Source: an uncultured Aquimarina sp. (lineage in GTDB: Bacteria > Bacteroidota > Bacteroidia > Flavobacteriales > Flavobacteriaceae). Taken from it: a stretch of 64,000 bases of DNA. Positions 1-8,963 of this stretch are shown here, piece after piece (the first letter of the stretch is position 1; every line of letters starts with the position of its first letter). The translations under genes and the position numbers were made by a program. The stretch spans positions 186,001 to 250,000 of the forward strand of contig NZ_CANMED010000006.1 of assembly GCF_947496855.1 (NCBI RefSeq), in the 5' to 3' direction. The notes below the pieces were generated by a model. The model did not search any database, was not told where the DNA came from, and worked only from the letters and a program-made list of their open reading frames with translations.

Positions 1-323
1 TTCCTGAAACTAGGATGTTTTTTAAGCTCATCACAGATATCTTTAATATTTCTCCCTTGTCCATTGATATCAATTTTGAAATTACCAACACCGTGATCAA
101 AAGAAGATTCACAGAAACAAAAACCATTTGCTTGATAGCTATCCTTCCATGAATTAGCATTAGGGACAATTCTCACACCTTGGTCAAAAGTATCTTGACC
201 AGTACAACCTGTATCTGCTACTTTGGCTATAGAACTATCGGTTTGATTTGATTCTTGAGCAATTGCGATATTGGCAATAAACAAGAAAGCTAAAATTTTT
301 AAAATAAATAATTTACGTTTCAT
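1..323 (-). CDS. Secreted protein of unknown function, C-terminal part missing at window edge
   Basis: I do not recognise this gene. It begins at the ATG at 321-323 and runs off the left edge after 107 codons. The first 22 residues form a clear Sec signal peptide (Lys/Arg-rich start, hydrophobic core, Ala-Gln at the likely cleavage site). The mature part has cysteines at residues 40, 69, 71 and 97, suggesting disulfides in an extracytoplasmic protein. A run of about 200 bases without a gene separates it from the next reading frame. No family can be assigned without the missing C-terminus. Confidence 0.6.
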   Translation of the reverse strand, partial: MKRKLFILKILAFLFIANIAIAQESNQTDSSIAKVADTGCTGQDTFDQGVRIVPNANSWKDSYQANGFCFCESSFDHGVGNFKIDINGQGRNIKDICDELKKHPSFR

Positions 324-531
324 AGTTGTTGGTTTTAAGAGTAAATATTCTATAAGATAATAATAATTGGCTAGATAGATGTGTAATATCTACCAACTGT
401 AAAGGTATTTTAATAAAGTGAATTAGAACGATTAGAAATAGAATCCGTAGAGGACTAATTAGCCTGCGTTAGGTTTGGTTGACCAGAAGTCGGGAGTTTA
501 TATTTATCTTGCTAAGTTGTTTATCCTAGAA

Positions 532-1509
532 TTAATTGTTTTTGGCTCTAGAGGTAATTATTTCTTGAGAAACTTGTATTGCAATTTCTTCGGAATTTTC
601 TATGGAATACGGATGTTCAATAAAAATAACTTTATTGTTAAAAACAGCTTCAATTAGATAATGATTTCCATTAAAATAGGATTTCTTAATTCTAGCCTTT
701 AGATCAGAATTCTCGACAATTTGCAACTCATGAGGATATAACAAAATAGTTTTATCATTGTTAGAATCTGGTATAATGGTAGAAATTGGTAATTCGTTTA
801 CTTCACCAAAAAGTGATGCGATATAATAGTTATCAGGATTTTGATACAGGTTATGAGTTTTTCCTTTGGTTATAATCTCACCTTTATGAATTACAATAGT
901 TTCTTGAGCAAAGGATAGGATGTCTGTTTTATCGTGAGTTGCTGTAATACTAGTAATCTTATTTCTTTTTAAGTAGGAAAATAAATTTCTCCGTAAAGAA
1001 CTTCGTCTGAAATTATCAATATTTCCGAATGGCTCATCTAACAGTAGCAACTCTGGTCTTTTTGCTAATGCTTTTGCCAGTGCAACTCTTTGTTTTTGAC
1101 CTCCACTTAAGTTTTCAATTTTAGTATCGGCAAATGGAGCCATCTCTACGATTTCCAAAAGTTCATTGACACGACCAAGTTTCAGTTCTGGTTCAAAATT
1201 AGATAGATATTGACCTATATTTTCTTCTACAGTTCTGAAGGACTGCAGTTCGAATCCCTGAGAAAGGTATTTCATGTTTTCTTGTCCGGGAACCAAATTA
1301 TATGCGGGTCCTAATATCTTTTGATCATCCCAGAATAGCATTCCTTGATCCACGTCCAAAAGTCCATAAATGATTTTTAGCAATGTGCTTTTTCCACAAC
1401 CACTAGCTCCGATGAGAGCAATATGTTGCCCTTTTTCAATAGTAAAATTGATTTTTTTTAAAACCGGAGCGGTATCATAAGCGAAAGAAACATTTTGAAC
1501 TGTAAGCAT
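532..1509 (-). CDS. ABC transporter ATP-binding protein
   Basis: The 325-residue protein is an ABC ATPase. Walker A (GASGCGKST) lies at residues 34-42, the LSGGQ signature at 134-138 and Walker B (LLLLDEP) at 154-160. The segment after about residue 245 resembles the TOBE-like tail of importer ATPases of the PotA/ModC type. No permease or binding protein is adjacent, so the substrate cannot be inferred. A candidate -7 promoter box (TATATTTG) ends only four bases before the ATG, which would give an almost leaderless mRNA. The family is certain and the transporter partner is unknown. Confidence 0.9.
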   Translation of the reverse strand: MLTVQNVSFAYDTAPVLKKINFTIEKGQHIALIGASGCGKSTLLKIIYGLLDVDQGMLFWDDQKILGPAYNLVPGQENMKYLSQGFELQSFRTVEENIGQYLSNFEPELKLGRVNELLEIVEMAPFADTKIENLSGGQKQRVALAKALAKRPELLLLDEPFGNIDNFRRSSLRRNLFSYLKRNKITSITATHDKTDILSFAQETIVIHKGEIITKGKTHNLYQNPDNYYIASLFGEVNELPISTIIPDSNNDKTILLYPHELQIVENSDLKARIKKSYFNGNHYLIEAVFNNKVIFIEHPYSIENSEEIAIQVSQEIITSRAKNN

Positions 1510-1513
1510 ATTT

Positions 1514-1521
1514 CAAATATA
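1514..1521 (-). promoter_or_regulatory. Candidate -7 promoter box of the ABC ATPase
   Basis: Read on the minus strand this is TATATTTG, a perfect match to the Bacteroidota -7 consensus TAnnTTTG, four bases before the start codon. No convincing -33 element is visible. With only six fixed bases the match could be chance. Confidence 0.35.
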
Positions 1522-1533
1522 AATAACTTCAAC

Positions 1534-1566
1534 AAAAAAATCCGTCTCTTTTCAGAAAACGGATCT
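1534..1566 (-). terminator. Intrinsic terminator of the prolyl oligopeptidase gene
   Basis: On the minus strand GATCCGT pairs with ACGGAT across a loop of about 12 bases and is followed by a run of seven T. It lies just after the peptidase stop codon and before the ABC ATPase start. Confidence 0.7.
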
Positions 1567-1588
1567 TTTAATTTTAATAATAAAACAA

Positions 1589-3757
1589 TTATCCTTTTAT
1601 CTTATCATTTACTTGTTCTGGTAAGACTTCATATCCCATATTGAATAAGGTAAAGCTAAAAATATCTGCGTATTGTTCAATTGTCTTTTTAACGGGTGTA
1701 CCTGCTCCATGACCAGCATTTGTTTCAATTCTTATCAATGTTGGATTGCTACCGCTTTGTTTTGCTTGTAATTCTGCTGCAAATTTAAAGGAGTGTGCAG
1801 GTACAACACGATCATCGTGATCTCCAGTAGTAACAAGTGTAGCCGGATATTTGACACCTTCTTTTACGTTATGTACGGGAGAATATCCTTTTAGGTATTC
1901 AAACATTTGTTTGTCATCTTGTGCAGTTCCATAATCATATGCCCATCCTGCACCAGCTGTGAATGTATGATAACGTAACATATCCAAAACGCCAACAGCA
2001 GGTAATGCTACTTTCATTAAATCAGGACGCTGTGTCATTGTTGCTCCTACCAATAAACCACCGTTAGAACCTCCTCTAATAGCAAGATACTCACTGGAAG
2101 TATATTTATTTTCTATTAAATATTCTGCAGCAGCTATAAAATCATTAAATACATTTTGTTTTTGCATTTTAGTTCCGGCATCGTGCCATTTTTTACCATA
2201 TTCACCACCACCTCTAAGATTAGGAACAGCATAAATTCCACCTTGTTCCATCCATACAGCATTGGTAATACTAAAAGAAGGGGTAAGGCTAATATTAAAC
2301 CCTCCGTATGCATATAAGATAGTTGGATTCTTACCTGTCAATTCTATTCCTTTTTTATGAGTAATGATCATTGGGACTTTAGTACCGTCCTTAGAGCTAT
2401 AGAAAACTTGTTTACTTTCGTAATCTTCCGGATTAAAGTCAATTTTAGGTTTACGATATAATTCTGAAGTACCTTCTGCAATGTTATATTTATAAATACT
2501 TCCTGGAGTTTTGTAATTTGTAAATGAATAATATAATGCCGTTTCTTCTTTTTTGGTTCCAAAACCTCCTACGCTTCCTACTCCTGGTAATTCTACATCA
2601 CGTACCAGTTTCCCATCGTAATCATATTGTAAAACTTTAGATACAGCATCTACCATATATTCTGCAAAGAAATAACCACCACCTGTATTTGGACTCAAAA
2701 CATTTTCAGTTTCTTGAATAAAATCTTTCCAGTTTTCGGATATCGGATTAGCCGCATCTACTGTTACAATTTTTTGATTGGGTGCATCTAGATTAGTGAC
2801 AAGATATAGTTTAGAACCTACATTTTCGATTACATAAGTATCACTTTCTGTTGTATCCAAAACAGTAACTAATTTGCTATTTGGTTTAGTTAAATCTTTG
2901 ATGAATAACTTGTTTCCTGAGGTAGAAGTACTAGCGGTAATAACCAAATATCGATCGTCCTCAGTTACACGACCACTAGTATATCTATGTTTTTCATCTG
3001 GAGTGCCTCCAAAAATTAATGAATCATCTTTTTGAGAAGTTCCCAATTTATGATAATACACTTTATGTTGATCAGTCTTAGCAGATAGTTCACTTCCTTC
3101 TGGTTTGTCATAACTAGAATAATAGAAACCTTCATTTGCTTTCCAAGACATTCCAGAAAACTTGATATCTACCAATGTATCTTCTATAATTTCTTTGGTT
3201 TCTGAATTTTTGATAATTATTTTTCTCCAATCACTACCTCCTTCAGAAATAGAATAAGCCAATAATTTTCCATTTTTAGAAAAACTCAACCCTCCGAGAG
3301 AGGTTGTTCCATCTTTACTAAAAGTATTTGGATCTAAAAATATTTCTGGTTCATCACCTTCGTTTTTAAATCTATAAATTACATATTGATTCTGTAATCC
3401 GTCGTTTTTATAAAAATAGGTATAGTCACCTTCTTTAAAAGGAGCTCCAACTTTTTCATAGTTCCATAAACTAGATAATCGTTTTTTTAGCTGATCTCTA
3501 AAAGGTATACTATCTAGATATCCAAAAGTTACTTTGTTCTGTTCAGTAACCCAGTTTTCAGTTTCTTTACTGCGGTCATCTTCTAACCATCGGTAAGGGT
3601 CTTTGACTTGAGTATCGAAATAAGTATCTACAGTATCTACTTTTTTGGTTTCTGGATAATTCAATGGAATAGTAGTTTTAGCAGTTTCTATTTTTGTTTC
3701 TTCTTTACATCCTATTATAAATGAGATCAAAAATAGTATTAAAAGTGATTTTTTCAT
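1589..3757 (-). CDS. Prolyl oligopeptidase family serine peptidase (S9A), lipoprotein
   Basis: This 722-residue protein is a prolyl endopeptidase-type enzyme, cleaving short peptides after proline. The N-terminus is a lipoprotein signal ending in IIGC, so the enzyme is probably anchored in the periplasm or at the surface. The N-terminal beta-propeller is followed by an alpha/beta-hydrolase domain. The nucleophile is Ser564 in GGSNGG, the acid lies in the DHDDRV segment near 647, and the catalytic His is 683 in AGHGAG. Length fits the S9A family. It has its own terminator downstream. The gap upstream holds a palindromic element. Confidence 0.95.
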   Translation of the reverse strand: MKKSLLILFLISFIIGCKEETKIETAKTTIPLNYPETKKVDTVDTYFDTQVKDPYRWLEDDRSKETENWVTEQNKVTFGYLDSIPFRDQLKKRLSSLWNYEKVGAPFKEGDYTYFYKNDGLQNQYVIYRFKNEGDEPEIFLDPNTFSKDGTTSLGGLSFSKNGKLLAYSISEGGSDWRKIIIKNSETKEIIEDTLVDIKFSGMSWKANEGFYYSSYDKPEGSELSAKTDQHKVYYHKLGTSQKDDSLIFGGTPDEKHRYTSGRVTEDDRYLVITASTSTSGNKLFIKDLTKPNSKLVTVLDTTESDTYVIENVGSKLYLVTNLDAPNQKIVTVDAANPISENWKDFIQETENVLSPNTGGGYFFAEYMVDAVSKVLQYDYDGKLVRDVELPGVGSVGGFGTKKEETALYYSFTNYKTPGSIYKYNIAEGTSELYRKPKIDFNPEDYESKQVFYSSKDGTKVPMIITHKKGIELTGKNPTILYAYGGFNISLTPSFSITNAVWMEQGGIYAVPNLRGGGEYGKKWHDAGTKMQKQNVFNDFIAAAEYLIENKYTSSEYLAIRGGSNGGLLVGATMTQRPDLMKVALPAVGVLDMLRYHTFTAGAGWAYDYGTAQDDKQMFEYLKGYSPVHNVKEGVKYPATLVTTGDHDDRVVPAHSFKFAAELQAKQSGSNPTLIRIETNAGHGAGTPVKKTIEQYADIFSFTLFNMGYEVLPEQVNDKIKG

Positions 3758-3902
3758 GATGAGTTAGATTTTGCAGTCTTATAATTAGCTGTACATTATT
3801 TATTTCATAAGTAATTCGACTTATTTTTTAATACCTATTGTGATTTAACACGCAAATCTATTAAAAGTCCAAACTGCAATATGCTAAAGAAAGTATAAAA
3901 AA

Positions 3903-3993
3903 GACTGCTCTACTAACGATCATATAGTTATTACACATTTAAGTGTTGCTTTGGGGTTTAGCAACGCTGGAGATCATTTAATGTAGAGCAGTC
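3903..3993 (-). repeat. Palindromic element or candidate structured RNA
   Basis: An 11-base perfect inverted repeat (GACTGCTCTAC at 3903-3913, GTAGAGCAGTC at 3983-3993) encloses a smaller hairpin (GTGTTGC at 3943-3949 with GCAACGC at 3961-3967, one G-U pair). On the minus strand the outer stem runs straight into six T, like an intrinsic terminator. The 304-base gap between the DoxX-like gene and the peptidase (3758-4061) holds nothing else I can name. It could terminate the DoxX-like transcript, be a small RNA, or be a dispersed repeat. Confidence 0.45.
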
Positions 3994-4061
3994 GGAATTT
4001 TCCGTCCTCTAAGAAACGAAAAATTTTACTTTTATACCAGTAAAATTATACGAGTAGCCTG

Positions 4062-4433
4062 TTAAAATAAGCTTTTAAAAGTGTTCCAATTTCCATAAAT
4101 TAAGAATGCATTTATCAGAAAAACAAATGCTCCGGGAGCTATGTTTGCAGGATCCAGCGTCGCATGAAAGAGAATTATGTTTACAGAAATAGGAGCCATT
4201 AACACTAATGCAAAGGGCACCGCTTTATTACTTACTAATAAAAGTCCGACAATTACTTCTATCAATCCAACGGTTTTAAGGATATAACTACCTGCCAATG
4301 CTCCAAAAAGAACTCCTGCCTCTGGATTAGCAAATTCAAAATCAGGTAAAAAACCGATAAACTTATTACTTCCGAAAACAATTAATAAGATTCCTAATAA
4401 GATTCTTATGGCTAATATTAATTTAGTATTCAT
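4062..4433 (-). CDS. DoxX-like small membrane protein
   Basis: The 123-residue protein has four predicted membrane helices, an early Arg in the first helix (AIRILLGILLIVFGSNKF) and the compact size of the DoxX/DoxD-like family. Members are integral inner-membrane proteins with poorly defined, sometimes redox-related roles. It stands alone, with intergenic gaps on both sides. Assignment rests on topology and the N-terminal helix pattern. Confidence 0.75.
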   Translation of the reverse strand: MNTKLILAIRILLGILLIVFGSNKFIGFLPDFEFANPEAGVLFGALAGSYILKTVGLIEVIVGLLLVSNKAVPFALVLMAPISVNIILFHATLDPANIAPGAFVFLINAFLIYGNWNTFKSLF

Positions 4434-4575
4434 TGTTTTATTTTTTTATGATTAAGTGATGTATTAGAGGAGCAAATGTTAAAAACCTTACAAATGTTAT
4501 TAAAAACCGGAGTTAAAAAAATATCTTACACCTATTGAAAACTAACTAATTGAAGCAATTTTAATATTATAAATA

Positions 4576-7122
4576 ATGAGGCTCACACATCTTCTAACAC
4601 TAACCTTTTTTATCTCTTTGTTATGTACGATCCCTATTATTGGACAAGATTATTTTTTAAAAGACAAAGCTCCTTTTTCTTCGGAAATTCCAACACCTGA
4701 AGAATTTTTGGGGTATCCAATAGGTGAACAACATACACGTCATGATCAAATTGTGGGATATCTTACAAAGCTTGCGGAATTATCAGAAAGAGCATCTATT
4801 AAAAGCTATGGAAAAACTCATGAGAATAGAAAATTAGTGATATTGACTGTTTCTGCATCGGATAATCTAAAGAATCTACCAAAACTCAAAGAGCAGCATT
4901 TAGCATTTACGAAAACTTCAATTAATCCTACAAATTATAATGATGTACCGATTTTTGTTCAATTGGGATATAATGTTCACGGCAATGAACCTTCCAGTTC
5001 CGAAGTAGCCATGTTAACAGCATATACCTTGGTAGCTTCTAACACTTCGGAAATAAAAACATATCTGGAAAATGCTATTATATTCATTGATCCTACGATT
5101 AATCCAGATGGACGTGATAGGCATACTCAATGGGCTAATCAGTTTAAAGGTACTCCATTAGTAAGTGACCGTTATGATGCTGAGCATAATGAAGGATGGC
5201 CTCGTGGTCGAACGAATCATTATTGGTTTGATCTTAATCGAGATTGGTTACTGGGGATCAATCCAGAAAGTCGTGGAAAATTAACGTGGTATCACGAATG
5301 GTATCCAAATGTGGTAACTGATTTTCATGAAATGGGCACGAACAGTACGTACTTTTTTGAACCTATGAAACCTATTGGTTCTCAAAATCCTATTATGCCT
5401 AAGGAAAATTATGAAGATTTAAATAATCTATTTGCGCCATATTTTTCTAATGCGTTAGATAATATAGGGTCTTTTTATTTTACAAAGGAAGCTTTTGATG
5501 GAACATATCCAGGTTATGGATCTTCCTATCCTGATTTGCAGGGAGCATTAGCCTTATTGTTTGAGCAAGCTAGTTCCAGAGGGCATTTGCAGGATACAGA
5601 TTATGGAACAATTTCATTTCCTTTTACAATCAGAAATCAGTATGTTTCTAGCATAGCTACAATAAAAGCCGCTGTCGAAAATAAGGGAGCACTCCGTAAG
5701 TATCAGCAGAACTTTTTTAAATCAGCAGTGACTAATGCGGTAAAGAATAATGTTGCAGGGTATGAGTTTGGAGATGCTTACGACCAGAATAGAAATAAGG
5801 CCTTTATTGATAAATTATTGCTTCATAAGATTAAGGTATATAAAAAAGGAGACCGATATGTTGTACCAGTAAAACAACCTCAAAAACGAATGGTGCAGAC
5901 TATTTTCGAAACCTACAATAAATATCGAGATAGTGTTTTTTATGATGCTTCGGCCTGGAGTGTTGCTAATTTTTACAACCTAAAATATAAAGAATTGAAA
6001 TCTATCAACTTAGGAGAAGAGGTAACTTCTACTGAAGGAATAACTACTATTTCAAAGGTTTCAAAATCTGATTATGCATATATAGTGGATTGGGATGATT
6101 ATAACTCCCCAGCTGCATTATATTATATGCAATCCAAAGGATTACTTGTAGCATCAGCTTTTAAACCATTTAGTATCATAACCTCTAATGGAAACAAAAG
6201 CTTTAATTACGGAAGTGTTTTGATTCCGGTAAGTAAGCAGAAAAAAAACAGTGACGAAGTATTTACAATAATTAAAGAAGTACAAGAAAAGTTTAATGTA
6301 CCTATTTTTAGTACAAATACCGGATTTAGTACGTCAGGAATTGATTTAGGAAGTGGTAATTTTAGAAAATTAGATATTCCAAAAGCACTATTATTAATTG
6401 GTGATGGAATAAATTCTTATGAAGCGGGAGAGGTATGGCATTTATTGGATACTCGAGTCCACATGCCAATAACCAAGTTAAGAATGAGTATGTTTAATAG
6501 AGCTTCTTTAAAAGAATATAACACCTTAGTTATGGTTTCTGGAAGATACCAACAATTAGATTCTCTTCAACAGAAAAAAATAAAAGAATGGGTGTCTTAT
6601 GGAAATACACTGGTTACTATTGCAAATGCTTCAAAATGGGTCATCGATAAAAAAATGGTGAAAGAAGAGTTCACCAAAAAAGAAAAGGACACCACAAAGA
6701 ATAAAGTTGTAAAACGGTTAGCATACGTAGATGCAGGTGAAAATATTGGAAGAGAACAAGTTGGAGGGGCAATTTTCGAAGTAGATCTTGATATTACACA
6801 CCCTTTAGGTTTTGGATATCGAGATAATTCATTGCCTGTTTATAAAAACAATGAGGTATTTATCGCTCCAAGCAAGAATCCATACGCTACAGTGGCAAAA
6901 TATACAGAAGATGCACATATTGATGGATATGTATCTAGTGATAATTATGAAAATTATTTAAAACCATCAGCTTCACTTATTGTCAGTAATATAGGAAGCG
7001 GTCGGGTGATTTTATTTGCTGATAATCCTAATTTTAGAGGTTCTTGGTACGGAACTAACCGTCTATTTCTGAATGCATTATTTTTAGGAAAGCACATATA
7101 TGTACCAAGAGTTGGAGAGTAA
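4576..7122 (+). CDS. M14 family zinc carboxypeptidase, secreted
   Basis: The 848-residue protein has a signal peptide (about residues 1-23) followed by an M14 metallocarboxypeptidase domain. Zinc ligands are His135 and Glu138 in the HGNE motif and His251 in DFHEMG, with the substrate-binding NPDGR motif at 177-180. The C-terminal half, about 450 residues, lacks a domain I recognise but is normal for the large flavobacterial M14 enzymes. It probably trims C-terminal residues from peptides outside the cytoplasm. The gene ends at a shared terminator facing asd. Confidence 0.92.
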   Translation: MRLTHLLTLTFFISLLCTIPIIGQDYFLKDKAPFSSEIPTPEEFLGYPIGEQHTRHDQIVGYLTKLAELSERASIKSYGKTHENRKLVILTVSASDNLKNLPKLKEQHLAFTKTSINPTNYNDVPIFVQLGYNVHGNEPSSSEVAMLTAYTLVASNTSEIKTYLENAIIFIDPTINPDGRDRHTQWANQFKGTPLVSDRYDAEHNEGWPRGRTNHYWFDLNRDWLLGINPESRGKLTWYHEWYPNVVTDFHEMGTNSTYFFEPMKPIGSQNPIMPKENYEDLNNLFAPYFSNALDNIGSFYFTKEAFDGTYPGYGSSYPDLQGALALLFEQASSRGHLQDTDYGTISFPFTIRNQYVSSIATIKAAVENKGALRKYQQNFFKSAVTNAVKNNVAGYEFGDAYDQNRNKAFIDKLLLHKIKVYKKGDRYVVPVKQPQKRMVQTIFETYNKYRDSVFYDASAWSVANFYNLKYKELKSINLGEEVTSTEGITTISKVSKSDYAYIVDWDDYNSPAALYYMQSKGLLVASAFKPFSIITSNGNKSFNYGSVLIPVSKQKKNSDEVFTIIKEVQEKFNVPIFSTNTGFSTSGIDLGSGNFRKLDIPKALLLIGDGINSYEAGEVWHLLDTRVHMPITKLRMSMFNRASLKEYNTLVMVSGRYQQLDSLQQKKIKEWVSYGNTLVTIANASKWVIDKKMVKEEFTKKEKDTTKNKVVKRLAYVDAGENIGREQVGGAIFEVDLDITHPLGFGYRDNSLPVYKNNEVFIAPSKNPYATVAKYTEDAHIDGYVSSDNYENYLKPSASLIVSNIGSGRVILFADNPNFRGSWYGTNRLFLNALFLGKHIYVPRVGE

Positions 7123-7166
7123 TACTTAAATAGATATAAATCTTAATTTATAAAATATCAATAAAG

Positions 7167-7207
7167 AAAAACCCCTTGTTTATACTTTCGTGATAACAAG
7201 GGGTTTT
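7167..7207. terminator. Bidirectional terminator between the M14 peptidase gene and asd
   Basis: AAAACCCCTTGTT pairs with AACAAGGGGTTTT across a short loop. A run of A on one side and T on the other lets it serve the two convergent genes. Confidence 0.8.
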
Positions 7208-7225
7208 AGAATAAAGGTTGGTTAT

Positions 7226-8218
7226 TTAGCCGATTAAATTATTTTCTACTAAGTATTCTCCAATCTGTACAGCATTAGTGGCTGCTCCTTTACGAAGATT
7301 ATCCGCTACAATCCACATATTAAGGGCATTTTCTCTGGAGTGATCTCTTCTTATTCTACCCACAAAAACATCATTCTTTCCTTCTGCATAGATAGGCATA
7401 GGATACGTATTGGTATCGGGATTATCCTGTACAGTAACTCCAGAAGTGTTATTTAACAATTGACGAATTTCATTTTCCTGAAATTCATTATCAAATTCAA
7501 GATTTACACTCTCGCTATGTCCTCCAACAACCGGAATACGAATGGCTGTTGCTGTAACAGCAATAGTACGATCGTCAAGGATTTTTTGAGTCTCATTAAC
7601 CAACTTCATTTCTTCTTTAGTATATCCGTTTTCCTGGAATACATCACAGTGCGGGATAGCATTACGATGGATTGGATAAGGATACGCCATTTCGCCTTTT
7701 TCACCTGCGTACTCATTTTCTAACTGTTGTACAGCTTTTACTCCGGTACCGGTAATAGACTGATACGTGGAAATTACAGCGCGCTTGATTTTATATTTTT
7801 TATGTAATGGACCTAATGCCATTACCAGTTGTATGGTTGAACAATTAGGATTAGCAATAATCTTATCTTCTTTGGTTAACTCTTTTGCATTAATTTCCGG
7901 TACCACTAACTTTTTAGTTGGATCCATTCTCCAAGCCGATGAATTATCAATCACTGTAATTCCAGCATCTGCAAATTTGGGAGCCCACTCTGTTGAAGTA
8001 CTTCCACCTGCCGAAAATAATGCTACATCAGGTTGCATTTCTATAGCAGTAGCCAAGTTAACTACGGTAAACTCTTGATTTTTATAAGATATCTTCTTAC
8101 CCACAGATCTTTCTGACGCTACTGGAATTAATTCCGTTATTGGAAAATTACGTTCTTCTAATACTTTTAACATTACGGTACCTACCAATCCTGTGGCACC
8201 TACAACAGCTACTTTCAT
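7226..8218 (-). CDS. asd: Aspartate-semialdehyde dehydrogenase
   Basis: The enzyme makes aspartate 4-semialdehyde from aspartyl phosphate with NADPH, the branch point to lysine/diaminopimelate, threonine and methionine. The 330-residue protein shows the dinucleotide-binding GATGLVG at residues 7-13, the nucleophile Cys126 in NPNCST and the catalytic His234 in GGHSES. Length is normal. It is a single-gene unit, convergent with the M14 peptidase and followed by a shared terminator. Upstream lies the terminator of mscL. Confidence 0.97.
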   Translation of the reverse strand: MKVAVVGATGLVGTVMLKVLEERNFPITELIPVASERSVGKKISYKNQEFTVVNLATAIEMQPDVALFSAGGSTSTEWAPKFADAGITVIDNSSAWRMDPTKKLVVPEINAKELTKEDKIIANPNCSTIQLVMALGPLHKKYKIKRAVISTYQSITGTGVKAVQQLENEYAGEKGEMAYPYPIHRNAIPHCDVFQENGYTKEEMKLVNETQKILDDRTIAVTATAIRIPVVGGHSESVNLEFDNEFQENEIRQLLNNTSGVTVQDNPDTNTYPMPIYAEGKNDVFVGRIRRDHSRENALNMWIVADNLRKGAATNAVQIGEYLVENNLIG

Positions 8219-8364
8219 CTGCTTTATTTATTATTGACTTCTTAAAGACACAAAAATCGGTCTTTGTTTTTAAATTCCAGCAAATGTGCTGAATATTTCT
8301 ATAAGAGTAATGATTTTTTAATAAATTATATCAATTTAAACAATTTGTTATTTATTTAACATTA

Positions 8365-8396
8365 TTATAAAAAAGAACCGCTCGTATAGAGCGGTT
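8365..8396 (-). terminator. Intrinsic terminator of mscL
   Basis: On the minus strand AACCGCTC, a five-base loop and GAGCGGTT are followed by CTTTTTT, about 60 bases after the mscL stop codon. Confidence 0.8.
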
Positions 8397-8453
8397 TAGT
8401 TAGAATATGTAGTATAGCGGTAGCTATAGATTATTCATTTGAGATATAAGATT

Positions 8454-8861
8454 TTACTTTTTAAGTAAATCTCTAATTTCAGCTAATAACTCTTCTTGAG
8501 TTGGTCCAGCTGGAGCTGCAGGAGCTTCTTCTACTGGTTTTTTAGTTTTGTTGTATGCTTTTACAATCATAAACATAACAAATCCAACTATGATTAAATT
8601 AATTATGGTATTAATCCAAGCTCCATAAGTTATCGCATTTTCTGCGGTTGTTATGGCACCCGTAGCATCTACAATTGCTTCTTGAAGAATGATTTTCTTA
8701 TCGTTAAAATCTATTCCTCCAGCAAAATAACCTACAACAGGCATCACGATGTTAGATACGAAGCCTTTTACAACTCCTCCTATTGCAGTAGCCATAATAA
8801 CGGCAACGGCAAATTCAACGACATTACCAGTCATTATAAATTCCTTAAATTCTTTAAGCAT
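8454..8861 (-). CDS. mscL: Large-conductance mechanosensitive channel MscL
   Basis: This channel opens under membrane tension to relieve hypo-osmotic shock. The 135-residue protein has the amphipathic N-terminal helix (MLKEFKEFIMTGNVVE), the glycine-rich first membrane helix (FAVAVIMATAIGGVV), a second helix near residues 82-102 and the charged C-terminal helix (EELLAEIRDLL) of the family. An Ala/Pro-rich linker precedes that helix. It is a single-gene unit with its own terminator. Confidence 0.97.
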   Translation of the reverse strand: MLKEFKEFIMTGNVVEFAVAVIMATAIGGVVKGFVSNIVMPVVGYFAGGIDFNDKKIILQEAIVDATGAITTAENAITYGAWINTIINLIIVGFVMFMIVKAYNKTKKPVEEAPAAPAGPTQEELLAEIRDLLKK

Positions 8862-8963
8862 GATTTATTTTATTTAGTTAGTAAATATATCAACCAAAAT
8901 ACGCAAAATATCAATGATTTGTAAAAATAATGTTAAAAAACAGCGCGGAGAATTCGATGAAAA

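Noticed and set aside
475..657. A 60-codon plus-strand frame at the end of the ABC ATPase gene
   Set aside because: It mostly overlaps real coding sequence on the other strand and has no motif or promoter.
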